From: CAVZAB01 sp963773155
GTDB taxonomy: Bacteria; Pseudomonadota; Alphaproteobacteria; Rhizobiales; Beijerinckiaceae
Length of the DNA stretch: 64,000 bases
Direction of reading: 5' to 3'
Assembly (NCBI GenBank): GCA_963773155.1
Contig: CAVZAB010000008.1
Coordinates: 56,354-120,353, forward strand
The stretch's first letter is position 1. Every line of letters begins with the position of its first letter. This document shows, one piece after another, positions 9,701 to 17,285 of this stretch. The translations under genes were made by a program, and so were the position numbers. Under the pieces are notes generated by a model. The model was not told the DNA's origin, ran no database searches, and was given only the letters and a program-made list of their open reading frames with translations.

Positions 9701-11534
9701 GCTATCGCCGCAGATCCGCCTGCTCGCCGCCTTTGATCATCGCGACATTTTCATCGACCCCGACCCCGACCCCGCCCGCGCCTTGGCCGAACGGGCGCGG
9801 CTGTTCGCTTTGCCGCGCTCGAGCTGGCAGGATTACGACAGGGCGCTGCTTTCGCCCGGTGGCGGCGTCTTTTCGCGCAGCGCCAAGGAGATCGTCCTGT
9901 CGCCGCAGATTCGGGCGCTGCTGAGGATCGACCGGCGCAGCGCAGCGCCGCCCGAGGTCCTGCGGGCCATTCTGAAGATGACGGCCGACCTGCTTTTCTT
10001 CGGCGGCATCGGCACCTATGTGCGTGCCGCCTCGGAGGGCGATGAGGCGGTCAACGACCGCGCCAATGATGCGATTCGCCTGGAGGCACGCGACCTTCAG
10101 TGCAAGGTCATCGGCGAGGGCGCCAATCTCGGCATGACGCAACTCGCGCGTATCGAGGCGGCACAGCGCGGCATCCGGCTCAATACCGATGCGATCGACA
10201 ATTCGGCTGGCGTCAATACTTCAGACGTCGAGGTCAATATCAAGATCGCACTGAGCGCCGCCTGCCGCGACGGCAGGCTGGATTTGCCGGCCCGCAACGC
10301 GCTTCTTGCTTCGATGACGGACGAGGTAGCGGAACTGGTGTTGCGCAACAATTATCAGCAGAGCCTCGCCCTGTCGCTGGCCCGCACGCTCGACCTTTCC
10401 GACGCGCAACGGCTGATGCAGAGCCTCGAGGCCGCCGGCCGCCTCGATCGCGCCGTCGAGTTTCTGCCCGACGATGGGCTGCTCGCCGAGCGGGCGCAAA
10501 CCGGGGCCGGATTGACCCGGCCCGAACTTGCGGTGCTGCTCGCCTACGCCAAGCTTGCCCTGCACGACGAACTGCTGCACGGCAGCGTTCCCGACGACCC
10601 CTATCTCGCCAAGGAATTGTTTCGCTATTTTCCCAAGATCCTTGCGACCGATTATCCCGATACGATTATCGGCCACCGGTTGCGCCGGGATATCACCGCC
10701 ACCGCGCTTGCCAATGCGCTGATCAACCGCGGCGGGCCTTCGATCGTCACGCGGCTTGCTGCCCAGACAGGCGCCGCCGCGGCCACCATCGTGCGCAGCT
10801 TCGCCGTGGTCCGCGACAGTTTCTCGCTGACCCAGCTGAACCAGCAAATCGATGCCCTCGACAATAGGGTCGCCGGCTCGGTCCAGCTCGAGCTCTATGC
10901 CGCGGTGCAGCGCCTGTTGAGCTCCAGGCTCGCCTGGTTTGTTCGCCATGTCGATTTCTCGGCCGGGCTCGAGGCCATTGTGGCGCGATTTGCGCAAGGT
11001 GTTGATGCCTTGTCCGCCTGTCTCGCCAGCGCTAGCCCGCCGGCGCAGGTCGAACGGCGGCTCGCGCGGGCCGGGCAATTGGTGCAGGACAAGGTGCCGG
11101 AAGCACTGGCTCTGCAACTCGCCTCACTCGAAGAATTGGCCGCAGCCCCCGACATTGTTCTCGTCGCCGAGGCCTGCCAGCGGCCGGTGCCTGCCGTCGC
11201 TGCGACATTCTTCCGGGTCGAGGCGCGCTTTGGCCTCGGCGCGCTGATTGCGGCGGCTCGCGCGGTGCCGGCCGCCGATCCCTATGATCGGCTGGCCCTT
11301 GAGGGTGCGCTGGGCGATATCGAAACCGCACGCCGGCAATTGACCCAGGCGGTGCTCCTCAAGGCGCCGACAGGACTCTATGGCGATGAGGCTCTCGCCG
11401 GATGGATGGCAGGGCAGGGCGAGACGGCCGAGCGGGCCACCCGGGCCATGGCCGAGGCGGCGGCCGGGCGATTGGGCGTCTCCCGCCTGGTCGTTGCTGC
11501 CGGCCTTATCAGCGGGCTCGTCAGAGCAGGCTGA
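6735..11534 (+). CDS. NAD-specific glutamate dehydrogenase, large (180 kDa) class
   Basis: 1599 residues, the size of the L-180 NAD-GDH class (about 1600). The ATG at 6735 follows GAGGAG by eight bases. N-terminal ACT-like regulatory regions span roughly residues 1-600. The catalytic region has GKVARGGLRWSDRPQDFRTE near 800 and VPVGAKGGFV near 835-843, and a nucleotide-binding segment GIGDMSGDVFGNGM follows. It oxidises L-glutamate to 2-oxoglutarate and ammonium, mainly catabolic. Its last 14 bases overlap the convergent acyl-CoA synthetase gene. A long antisense frame inside it is a codon-bias shadow. Confidence 0.96.
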   Translation: MRQDAPLALIEEAARLAPGLPANFVAALFGRAAPEDLAAYKAADLAALAAGAFAQLSQPRPHGRHLLRIGEPPAGLGSDITLIEIVNDNMPFLLDSTLAEIAEHGVELRLVAHPIVAVERDSEGRLTGFGGLASQAEPALRRESLIQIHVERIIDAARIDRLSEGLDRVYADVRVSVADWRAMRARIGAAIAEYKANPPPLAADEVAEAIAFLEWLEDDNFTFLGLREYRLEATASGAGAYQLDALGGSGLGTLRDPAVRVLKRGRELVTVTPEVLEFLREPHPLIITKANVKSRVHRRVHMDYVGIKMFGQDGRLEGELRLVGLFTASAYTGSTQDIPYLRLKVARVLTLARLDPSSHSGKVLTSVLESYPRDELFQVDIDTLSHFSGEIARLYERPRLRVLARPDRFDRFVSILTFIPRDRYDTRVRQRVGDYLRQAYRGRLSAVYPFYPEGPLVRTHYIIGRDEGATPEIGRPALEAAVAAIVRTWSDALSDALGEKFGDAGRRLAETYATAFSAAYMEAYPVDQALADIAIIEKLSPARPRRFVVAHKPGEPRPSIRLKVFAFDRPIPLSERVPRLEQMGFNVVSEQTHEVNRGRERPTIWLHDMALEPRALGEVDGEKIEAMLATIFRGEAESDGFNALVLQAGLGWREIVILRTLARYLRQIRIGYSQDYMWDTLCKYPAHAKALVDLFNCRFDPHADLSGGSRADHERRIHQQFDALLAEVASLDEDNILRRFRNLIGAAVRTNFYQLAADGLPSSTIALKFDSSMIDDLPLPRPLYEITVYSPRVEGIHLRFGKVARGGLRWSDRPQDFRTEVLGLVKAQQVKNAVIVPVGAKGGFVAKMLPAAGTREAWLNEGVAAYRLFVGTLLAVTDNIDADRVVGPSQTVCHDGDDPYLVVAADKGTATFSDLANQLALDRHFWLGDAFASGGSAGYDHKKMGITARGAWEAVKRHFREIDIDIQSQPFTVVGIGDMSGDVFGNGMLLSPQIRLLAAFDHRDIFIDPDPDPARALAERARLFALPRSSWQDYDRALLSPGGGVFSRSAKEIVLSPQIRALLRIDRRSAAPPEVLRAILKMTADLLFFGGIGTYVRAASEGDEAVNDRANDAIRLEARDLQCKVIGEGANLGMTQLARIEAAQRGIRLNTDAIDNSAGVNTSDVEVNIKIALSAACRDGRLDLPARNALLASMTDEVAELVLRNNYQQSLALSLARTLDLSDAQRLMQSLEAAGRLDRAVEFLPDDGLLAERAQTGAGLTRPELAVLLAYAKLALHDELLHGSVPDDPYLAKELFRYFPKILATDYPDTIIGHRLRRDITATALANALINRGGPSIVTRLAAQTGAAAATIVRSFAVVRDSFSLTQLNQQIDALDNRVAGSVQLELYAAVQRLLSSRLAWFVRHVDFSAGLEAIVARFAQGVDALSACLASASPPAQVERRLARAGQLVQDKVPEALALQLASLEELAAAPDIVLVAEACQRPVPAVAATFFRVEARFGLGALIAAARAVPAADPYDRLALEGALGDIETARRQLTQAVLLKAPTGLYGDEALAGWMAGQGETAERATRAMAEAAAGRLGVSRLVVAAGLISGLVRAG

Positions 11535-13368
11535 ATTCGCGCGCTGCCGGCGCTTCGCCCCAGCCGATCGGCTTAGTGCCACCGCAGATCGCTTGATGAG
11601 CGGCAAGATCGAGGGTCACGAAGCAGCCGCAAGACGGGTCGCGATAGAAGAGCGGCTCGTCGATCCGGGTCGGATCGAAGCCCGCCGACACAAGGTCGAT
11701 CTTGCGCTGCTTGAATGTCCCGGTGAGCTCAAGCGCATGGCGAAAGCGGAGAAAGACCGGCCTTGCATAATCGGGCAGATGGCGCACCAAATAGGCATCG
11801 AAGGCGGCGAGGTCGAACGCGCCGGCCTCATCGAGGACGAGCGCCGCCATGCCGGCTCGCCCATCCCGGCCCTCGACCGAAACCCCATAGACACTCGCTT
11901 CGCGCACGCCGGCAAAGCCAGTGATGACTTCCGAGACTTCCGACGTGGCGACATTCTCGCCCTTCCAACGGAACGTATCGCCGATCCGGTCGACGAAGTA
12001 GAAATAGCCGTGTGCATCCTTGCGCAGAAGATCGCCGGAACGAAACCAGGCGTCGCCCGGGCGAAAGACGTTGCGCAGGATCTTCTTCTCGCTTTCCGCC
12101 GCATCGGCATAGCCTTCGAACCGGTTGCCGGGCTTGCCGGGGTCGTGCAGAATTTCGCCGATCGCTTCGCCGACCTCGTTGGCCGCGCATTCGATGCAGA
12201 AGCCGGCCTCGCCGCGGATCGCGGCCTGGCGCTCGTGATCGAACTTGACCAGACGAATGACGAAGATCCGCTTCGCCCACGCGGGAATTCGGCCGATCGC
12301 GCCGGGCCTGGAATCAAAGTTGAACATCGAGACATTGCCCTCGGTCGACCCATAGAATTCGACGATTTGCGGCAATTTGAACCGGCGCTGGAACTGCGGC
12401 CAGATGTCCGGCCGCAAGCCGTTGCCGACGCACAGGCGCAAGCCGTGCTCGCCATCGCGGGGATCCGGCTCGCGGTTCACCAGGTAGCGGCACATTTCGC
12501 CGATATAGATGAACATCGTACTGCCGGTGGCCCTGATGTCGGACCAGAATTCGCTGGCCGAGAATTTCTCCTTTATGATGCAGGTGCCGCCGACCACCAG
12601 CATGGCACCTGGCGCGACCACACCACCATTGGAATGATACATGGGCAGGCAATCAAACAGCCGGTCGTTCGGCCGCGCCGCCACCACGCCGGCAAAGGCC
12701 TGCATCATCAATTGCACGCGATAATGGTTGAGATTGGCAGCCTTCGGCAAACCGGTCGTGCCGGACGTATAGATGAAAATGCACTTGTGATCGATGCCGA
12801 GCGTCACCCGTTCGGCGCCGGCGAGATTGGCGCTCGAATAGCGGGCCAGTGCCGGCTCAAGGCGGGTCTCCGGCGCCGCCGTTTCGCCATGCACGAAAAA
12901 TTTGATCGGCCGGGCGATCAGCGAGCGGATCGGCTCCAGCACCGGCAGCATGCTCGCGTCGACGATCAGCATCGAAATATTCACAACATTGATGCAATGG
13001 GCAAGCGACAGGCCGGAAAGATGGGTGTTGAGCAGGGCGGTGACGCCGCCGGCCTTGGCAATGCCGACCCAGATGCACAGATATTCCGGCCGGTTCGGCA
13101 TCAGCAGCGCGACGATTTCGCCGCGTACTTCGGCCGCCTCGGCATACCAGCGCGCATATTGGTTGCTGCGCGCGTTGAATTGCCGATAGGTGAGTGTCTC
13201 GCGATCCGAGACGAGGGCCGGCCGGTCGGCGAATCGCTGGGCGAGCGATTCGATCAATTCGCGCAAGGTGTGATCCGGCCTCTTGCCGATCGCCCGGGTC
13301 CGGCGCAGGGCGCGCACCGGTCCTCTGACATAGGCGATTTCGCTTGCGAGCCGTTCGTACCAGCCCAT
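11521..13368 (-). CDS. Long-chain acyl-CoA synthetase (FATP/FadD6-like)
   Basis: About 615 residues of the adenylate-forming superfamily. The AMP-binding signature YTSGTTGLPKAANLNHY is near residue 200, FYGSTEGN (A5 motif) near 340, and the motif YFYFVDRIGDTFRWKGENV near 460. The C-terminal layout and the phrase WGTSYxS-like FATP features fit long- or very-long-chain acyl-CoA synthetases. It activates fatty acids with ATP and CoA. Start is ATG 13368 or the TTG just before it (13371). It lies downstream of the carboxypeptidase gene on the same strand; no functional link is evident. Confidence 0.9.
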   Translation of the reverse strand: MGWYERLASEIAYVRGPVRALRRTRAIGKRPDHTLRELIESLAQRFADRPALVSDRETLTYRQFNARSNQYARWYAEAAEVRGEIVALLMPNRPEYLCIWVGIAKAGGVTALLNTHLSGLSLAHCINVVNISMLIVDASMLPVLEPIRSLIARPIKFFVHGETAAPETRLEPALARYSSANLAGAERVTLGIDHKCIFIYTSGTTGLPKAANLNHYRVQLMMQAFAGVVAARPNDRLFDCLPMYHSNGGVVAPGAMLVVGGTCIIKEKFSASEFWSDIRATGSTMFIYIGEMCRYLVNREPDPRDGEHGLRLCVGNGLRPDIWPQFQRRFKLPQIVEFYGSTEGNVSMFNFDSRPGAIGRIPAWAKRIFVIRLVKFDHERQAAIRGEAGFCIECAANEVGEAIGEILHDPGKPGNRFEGYADAAESEKKILRNVFRPGDAWFRSGDLLRKDAHGYFYFVDRIGDTFRWKGENVATSEVSEVITGFAGVREASVYGVSVEGRDGRAGMAALVLDEAGAFDLAAFDAYLVRHLPDYARPVFLRFRHALELTGTFKQRKIDLVSAGFDPTRIDEPLFYRDPSCGCFVTLDLAAHQAICGGTKPIGWGEAPAAREFSLL

Positions 13369-13478
13369 CAATTGGCGCGCCTCGCTCGATCGGCCTGCGC
13401 CGTGCCGCCTTGGCCGACTTGCAAGACGTCAGCAGCGCTGATCATGAATCGGAAGACCCCAGGCTGGCCCATGGGCAA

Positions 13479-14990
13479 TCATTGATTGGCCGCGGGCTTG
13501 GATTTGCTGCCCGGCTTGGGCGCGGCGGCTGAGGCGGTGGCGTTCGACGTTTTCGCCTGGCTGGCCCTTGGCGGCGGCTTCGGCGCGGTTTTCGAACTTG
13601 CCGCGGTTTTGGCAGAATTCTTGGCGGCTTTGAGCTTAGCAGGCTTTGCCTTGGCAGACTTTGCGTTGGCAGACTTGACCTTTGCGGACTTGGCCTTTGC
13701 GGACTTGACCTTAGCGGACTTGACCTTAGCGGATTTGGCCTTCGCCGAATCAGCGGCCGCAGTCTTGCTGCCGGCCGGCTTGGCCTTGGCTGAGAATTTG
13801 TGGGGCTTCGGCTTTGCCGCGGGCGGCGATTCTTCCGCCGTGTCGAGCTTGGCGTCGGGGGTGACCGCCGCGACCGGGCCGCTCCAGCCGGGGGCGCGGC
13901 CGATATAGACGGGGATCGGCTCGAAATAGGGCCGCGGCCGCGCGGCGATCTGGCGGCCGTCGAAATGGCTGTTGCCAGGCTGGCCGGCCGTGGGCGGCAG
14001 GAAGAAGGCGGTCTGCCCGGCCCGGTCCGCATTGGGTTGGGGTTGGAATGGCAGCGCGCTCGTCGGTGCCGCATCCTCCTCGCTTTCGGTTGCGATGTTC
14101 ACGCGCTTGCCATGCCGCAGACAGACGTCCTGGCGCAGGTTGGGCGCGCCGCCGCCGCCTGGCGGGATCGCGTCGAGACTGCCGAGCGGTGAAGGGCCGG
14201 CAAACCCGGTCTCGAGCAGTTCGGCCGCCTTAGCGGTCCGCTCGGCGGCGGTGGGCGAGCCGAGCACCACGGCAATCAGATGGCGCCCGTTGCGGGTAGC
14301 GCTTGCAACCACGTTGAACCCGGCCGCGCAGGTGAAGCCGGTCTTCATGCCGTCGGCGCCGGGATAGCGGCCCATCAAGCCATTATGGGTTCGAATGATC
14401 GTCCGACCCAATTGCAGAGCCCCGATCCCGTAGAGGAAGCGCTGCTCGGGAAAATCCACGTAGAGGGCCCGCGCGACCAGCGCCATGTCGCGCGCCGAGG
14501 TCACCTGACGATCGTCAGGCAGGCCGTTCGGATTGACGAAATAGGATTCGCGCATGCCGATTCGGCGCGCTTCGCTATTCATCCGCTCGGCAAAGGCCTC
14601 GACCGAGCCGGAAATACCCTCGGCGAGCGTAACGGCAATGTCGTTGGCTGATTTGACCATCAGCATTTTGAGGGCGTTGTCGAGCGTGACCTCGGTGCCC
14701 GGTCGAAAGCCCATTTTCGAGGGCGCCATATGGGCGGCGCGAATCGAAACGACGAGCGGCGTGTCCATTTTGATGTCGCCATTGTGCACCGCCCGCAAGG
14801 CGACATAGGCGGTCATCAATTTGGTGAGCGAGGCCGGAAACCAGACCGCATTGGCCTGTTCTTGTCGATAGACCTGACCTGATTCGGCATCGATGAGAAG
14901 CGAGGGATTTGCCTGCGCCGCAGCCAGCGGCACCAGCAGTGCCACCCAGGACGCCAGAATCTTTCGGCCTTTACCAAGCATCGGATTCAT
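13479..14990 (-). CDS. D-alanyl-D-alanine carboxypeptidase (PBP5/6-like) with basic repeat tail
   Basis: 503 residues. A signal peptide (1-27, ending AAAQA) is followed by an S11 peptidase domain with all three penicillin-binding motifs: S54-L-T-K57, S114-A-N116 and K216-T-G218. It trims the terminal D-Ala from peptidoglycan stem peptides in the periplasm. From about residue 320 the protein becomes Pro/Ala/Lys-rich. Near 395-440 it runs as tandem KSAKV/KSAKA pentapeptides, then poly-basic linker to the end. This tail replaces the amphipathic anchor helix of classical PBP5 and could bind anionic wall or membrane polymers. Confidence 0.93.
   Translation of the reverse strand: MNPMLGKGRKILASWVALLVPLAAAQANPSLLIDAESGQVYRQEQANAVWFPASLTKLMTAYVALRAVHNGDIKMDTPLVVSIRAAHMAPSKMGFRPGTEVTLDNALKMLMVKSANDIAVTLAEGISGSVEAFAERMNSEARRIGMRESYFVNPNGLPDDRQVTSARDMALVARALYVDFPEQRFLYGIGALQLGRTIIRTHNGLMGRYPGADGMKTGFTCAAGFNVVASATRNGRHLIAVVLGSPTAAERTAKAAELLETGFAGPSPLGSLDAIPPGGGGAPNLRQDVCLRHGKRVNIATESEEDAAPTSALPFQPQPNADRAGQTAFFLPPTAGQPGNSHFDGRQIAARPRPYFEPIPVYIGRAPGWSGPVAAVTPDAKLDTAEESPPAAKPKPHKFSAKAKPAGSKTAAADSAKAKSAKVKSAKVKSAKAKSAKVKSANAKSAKAKPAKLKAAKNSAKTAASSKTAPKPPPRASQAKTSNATASAAAPKPGSKSKPAANQ
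13631..13746 (-). repeat. 15-bp in-frame tandem repeat encoding KSAKV/A pentapeptides
   Basis: About seven imperfect 15-bp units. On the plus strand the unit reads GCGGACTTGACCTTA with small variations. They encode Lys-Ser-Ala-Lys-Val/Ala within the carboxypeptidase tail. Because the unit is a multiple of three, copy number can vary without breaking the frame. Outer edges are approximate. Confidence 0.8.
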
Positions 14991-15192
14991 GCGGATGATC
15001 CAGGCGAAGAGGAGCGAAAGTCGGGCGACGCGGCGCGCCCCCGCGGCTGATTTGCCCGCCCCTTCCTAGCGCCGTTGGCGGCAGATGAAAAGGCCGCATA
15101 TCGGCCAATGACCAAGAGCGACCCGGCCACTCCAACCAGGCGCACGGGCACGCTACAGGCCGATCGCCGATCTCGCCTGTGCCGCCAGCCAT

Positions 15193-15459
15193 TCAGGGCT
15201 CCGGCGCCGCCGCCTTGATGGCCAGTGCGTGGACGCCGCCGGCCAGTTCAGAAGCCAACGCCGCGTTGACAAGGCGATGGCGCTGCAGCAGGCTCTTGCC
15301 GGCAAAGGCTGGCGCGTAAATCGTAACCCGGAAATGCGTCTCGCCGCCCGGCCTTGCCCCGGCATGGCCGGCATGCAGGTATGATTCATCGACAACCTCG
15401 AGGAAGGTTGGCGCGAATTCCGCCATCAGACGTTCTTTTATCCGCTCCTTAACCGTCAT
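15193..15459 (-). CDS. BolA family protein
   Basis: 88 residues, full length for BolA. It has the class II KH-like fold signature: VVDESYLHAGH, then THFRVTIYAPAF with LLQRHRLVNAALASEL, the typical helix-turn-helix-like RHRLVN segment. BolA proteins act with monothiol glutaredoxins in Fe-S handling or bind DNA. It is divergent from the J-domain gene 108 bases away, an arrangement common in Hyphomicrobiales together with cobS-cobT. Confidence 0.93.
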   Translation of the reverse strand: MTVKERIKERLMAEFAPTFLEVVDESYLHAGHAGARPGGETHFRVTIYAPAFAGKSLLQRHRLVNAALASELAGGVHALAIKAAAPEP

Positions 15460-15567
15460 TGTCGATCGTCCTGTCTGTCGTCACGCCTGCCCGCGAACTC
15501 GCTGCGGCGGCAATCATTTTTCCGCAAGTGCCTTTGCACCCTGCGGTTTGTCGAGCATAATTGGGAC

Positions 15568-16171
15568 ATGAACTTGAACTCGCATTTCTTTGACCGAATC
15601 CGCGTCAAACCGTCAGAACCGCCGCAGCGGCGCGCCGACGAGCCGCGCTGCGAACATCCCGGCTGTGTCGCGCCGGGCCCGCATCGGGCTCCGATGGGGC
15701 GGCTGCGCGAGGGCCAATATTTCTGTTTCTGCCTCGATCATGTCCGCGAATACAATGCGTCTTATAATTATTTTGCGGGCATGAGCGACGAAGCGGTAGC
15801 CAAATACCAGAAAGAAGCCACCGTCGGGCATCGTCCGACCTGGAGCATGGGGGTTAACCGGGCGGCCAAGGGCCATCGCGAGGAGGGGCACGATCCGGTC
15901 CATTCCTTTGTCGAATTCGACTGGTCTGTATCGCGGCCGGGCGGGCGGCCGCGGCGAGCCGGTTGCGCCGCGCTATGGGCCGGCGGCGCTCAAGGCGCTT
16001 GATTCGCTGGGGCTCGACGAGACGGCGGATGCTGCAGCGATTAAGGCGCGCTACAAGGACCTGGTCAAAAGGCTGCATCCCGATGCCAATGGCGGCGACC
16101 GGTCCAGCGAAGATAAATTGCGCGAAATTATCCGTGCCTATAATTATCTGAGGGGTGCCAAGCTGACCTAG
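15568..16171 (+). pseudogene. J-domain (DnaJ-like) protein, reading frame broken by one base
   Basis: Two frames together make one J-domain protein of about 200 residues. The first (15568 to about 15918) starts MNLNSHFFDRIRVKP and has the Cys-rich segment CEHPGC...CFCLDH. The second (to 16171) has LGLDETADAAAIKARYKDLVKRLHPD with the HPD motif and ends ENDIIRAYNYL-like. The switch needs one base fewer near GAATTC at 15913-15918; removing a base there reads ...FVESTGLYRGRAGGR. A sequencing error is more likely than inactivation, since the rest is well conserved. It would act as an Hsp70 co-chaperone, role unknown. Confidence 0.82.
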
Positions 16172-16248
16172 AGTTGGGCCGGCCCTGCAGGCCCCGCGGG
16201 CGCACGTGGGCGACGACCGAGGCAGGTTGCCGCGGGGACGGAGGTGGT

Positions 16249-17253
16249 ATGCAAAGCGTTTCAGCGAAGGTTCAGGCCGAACCGTTGGCCGGCGTGCCCG
16301 ATAGCAAAGTGTCGGTGAAGAAGGCGTTCGGCTTCGATTCCGATCTCGAGGTTCCGGCATTTTCCTACACCGATCCGCATGTGCCTGACATCGATCCGGA
16401 TTATTTGTTCGATCGCGAGACGACACTTGCCATTCTCGCCGGCTTTGCCCGGAACCGCCGGGTTATGGTGACCGGCTATCATGGCACCGGCAAATCGACC
16501 CATATCGAACAGATCGCCGCCCGCCTCAACTGGCCCTGCGTGCGGATCAATCTCGACAGCCATATTTCGCGGATCGATCTGGTCGGCAAGGATGCCATCG
16601 TTTTGAAGGATGGCAAGCAGGTCACCGAATTCAGGGATGGGATCCTGCCCTGGGCCCTGCAGCACAATGTCGCGCTGTGTTTCGATGAATATGATGCCGG
16701 GCGGCCCGACGTAATGTTTGTCATCCAGCGAGTTCTCGAAGTGTCCGGCCGGTTGACCCTGCTCGACCAGAATCGGGTGATCCGGCCGCATCCGGCCTTC
16801 CGGCTGTTTGCGACAGCCAATACGGTCGGTCTCGGCGACACGTCGGGGCTCTATCACGGCACCCAGCAGATCAATCAGGGCCAGATGGACCGCTGGTCGA
16901 TCGTCACCACATTGAATTATTTGCCGCACGATAACGAGGTCGATATCGTTCTTGCCAAGGCCAAGCATTATCAGGGCAATAAGGAAGGCCAGGACATTGT
17001 CAACAAGATGGTCCGGGTCGCCGATCTGACCCGCAATGCCTTCATGGCCGGCGATCTTTCGACGGTCATGTCGCCGCGGACCGTCTTGACCTGGGCGGAA
17101 AATGCCGAGATTTTCAAGGATGTCGGATTAGCCTTCCGGCTGACCTTCCTGAACAAGTGCGACGAGTTGGAACGCGCCCTGGTGGCCGAATTCTACCAGC
17201 GGTGTTTCGGCCACGAATTGCCGGAAAGCGCCCTGAATGTTGCCTTGTCCTAG
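16249..17253 (+). CDS. cobS: Cobaltochelatase subunit CobS
   Basis: 334 residues. The ATG at 16249 is preceded by GGAGGTG. This is an AAA+ ATPase: Walker A GYHGTGKST at 76-84 and Walker B VALCFDEYD at about 141-149, with sensor residues in LFATANTVG. CobS forms the ATPase ring with CobT and drives cobalt insertion into hydrogenobyrinate a,c-diamide by CobN in the aerobic cobalamin pathway. It is 32 bases upstream of cobT, so co-transcribed. CobN is not in the window. Confidence 0.96.
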   Translation: MQSVSAKVQAEPLAGVPDSKVSVKKAFGFDSDLEVPAFSYTDPHVPDIDPDYLFDRETTLAILAGFARNRRVMVTGYHGTGKSTHIEQIAARLNWPCVRINLDSHISRIDLVGKDAIVLKDGKQVTEFRDGILPWALQHNVALCFDEYDAGRPDVMFVIQRVLEVSGRLTLLDQNRVIRPHPAFRLFATANTVGLGDTSGLYHGTQQINQGQMDRWSIVTTLNYLPHDNEVDIVLAKAKHYQGNKEGQDIVNKMVRVADLTRNAFMAGDLSTVMSPRTVLTWAENAEIFKDVGLAFRLTFLNKCDELERALVAEFYQRCFGHELPESALNVALS

Positions 17254-17285
17254 GCGCAGCCGGCGCCCGAGCCGCCGCTGAAACC

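Noticed and set aside
11380..13485. Plus-strand open frame of 701 codons
   Set aside because: It is antisense to the acyl-CoA synthetase, which has all adenylate-forming motifs; the shadow product has none.
13631..13746. CRISPR-like array from regularly spaced repeats
   Set aside because: The repeats are contiguous 15-bp in-frame units within a coding region, without spacers.
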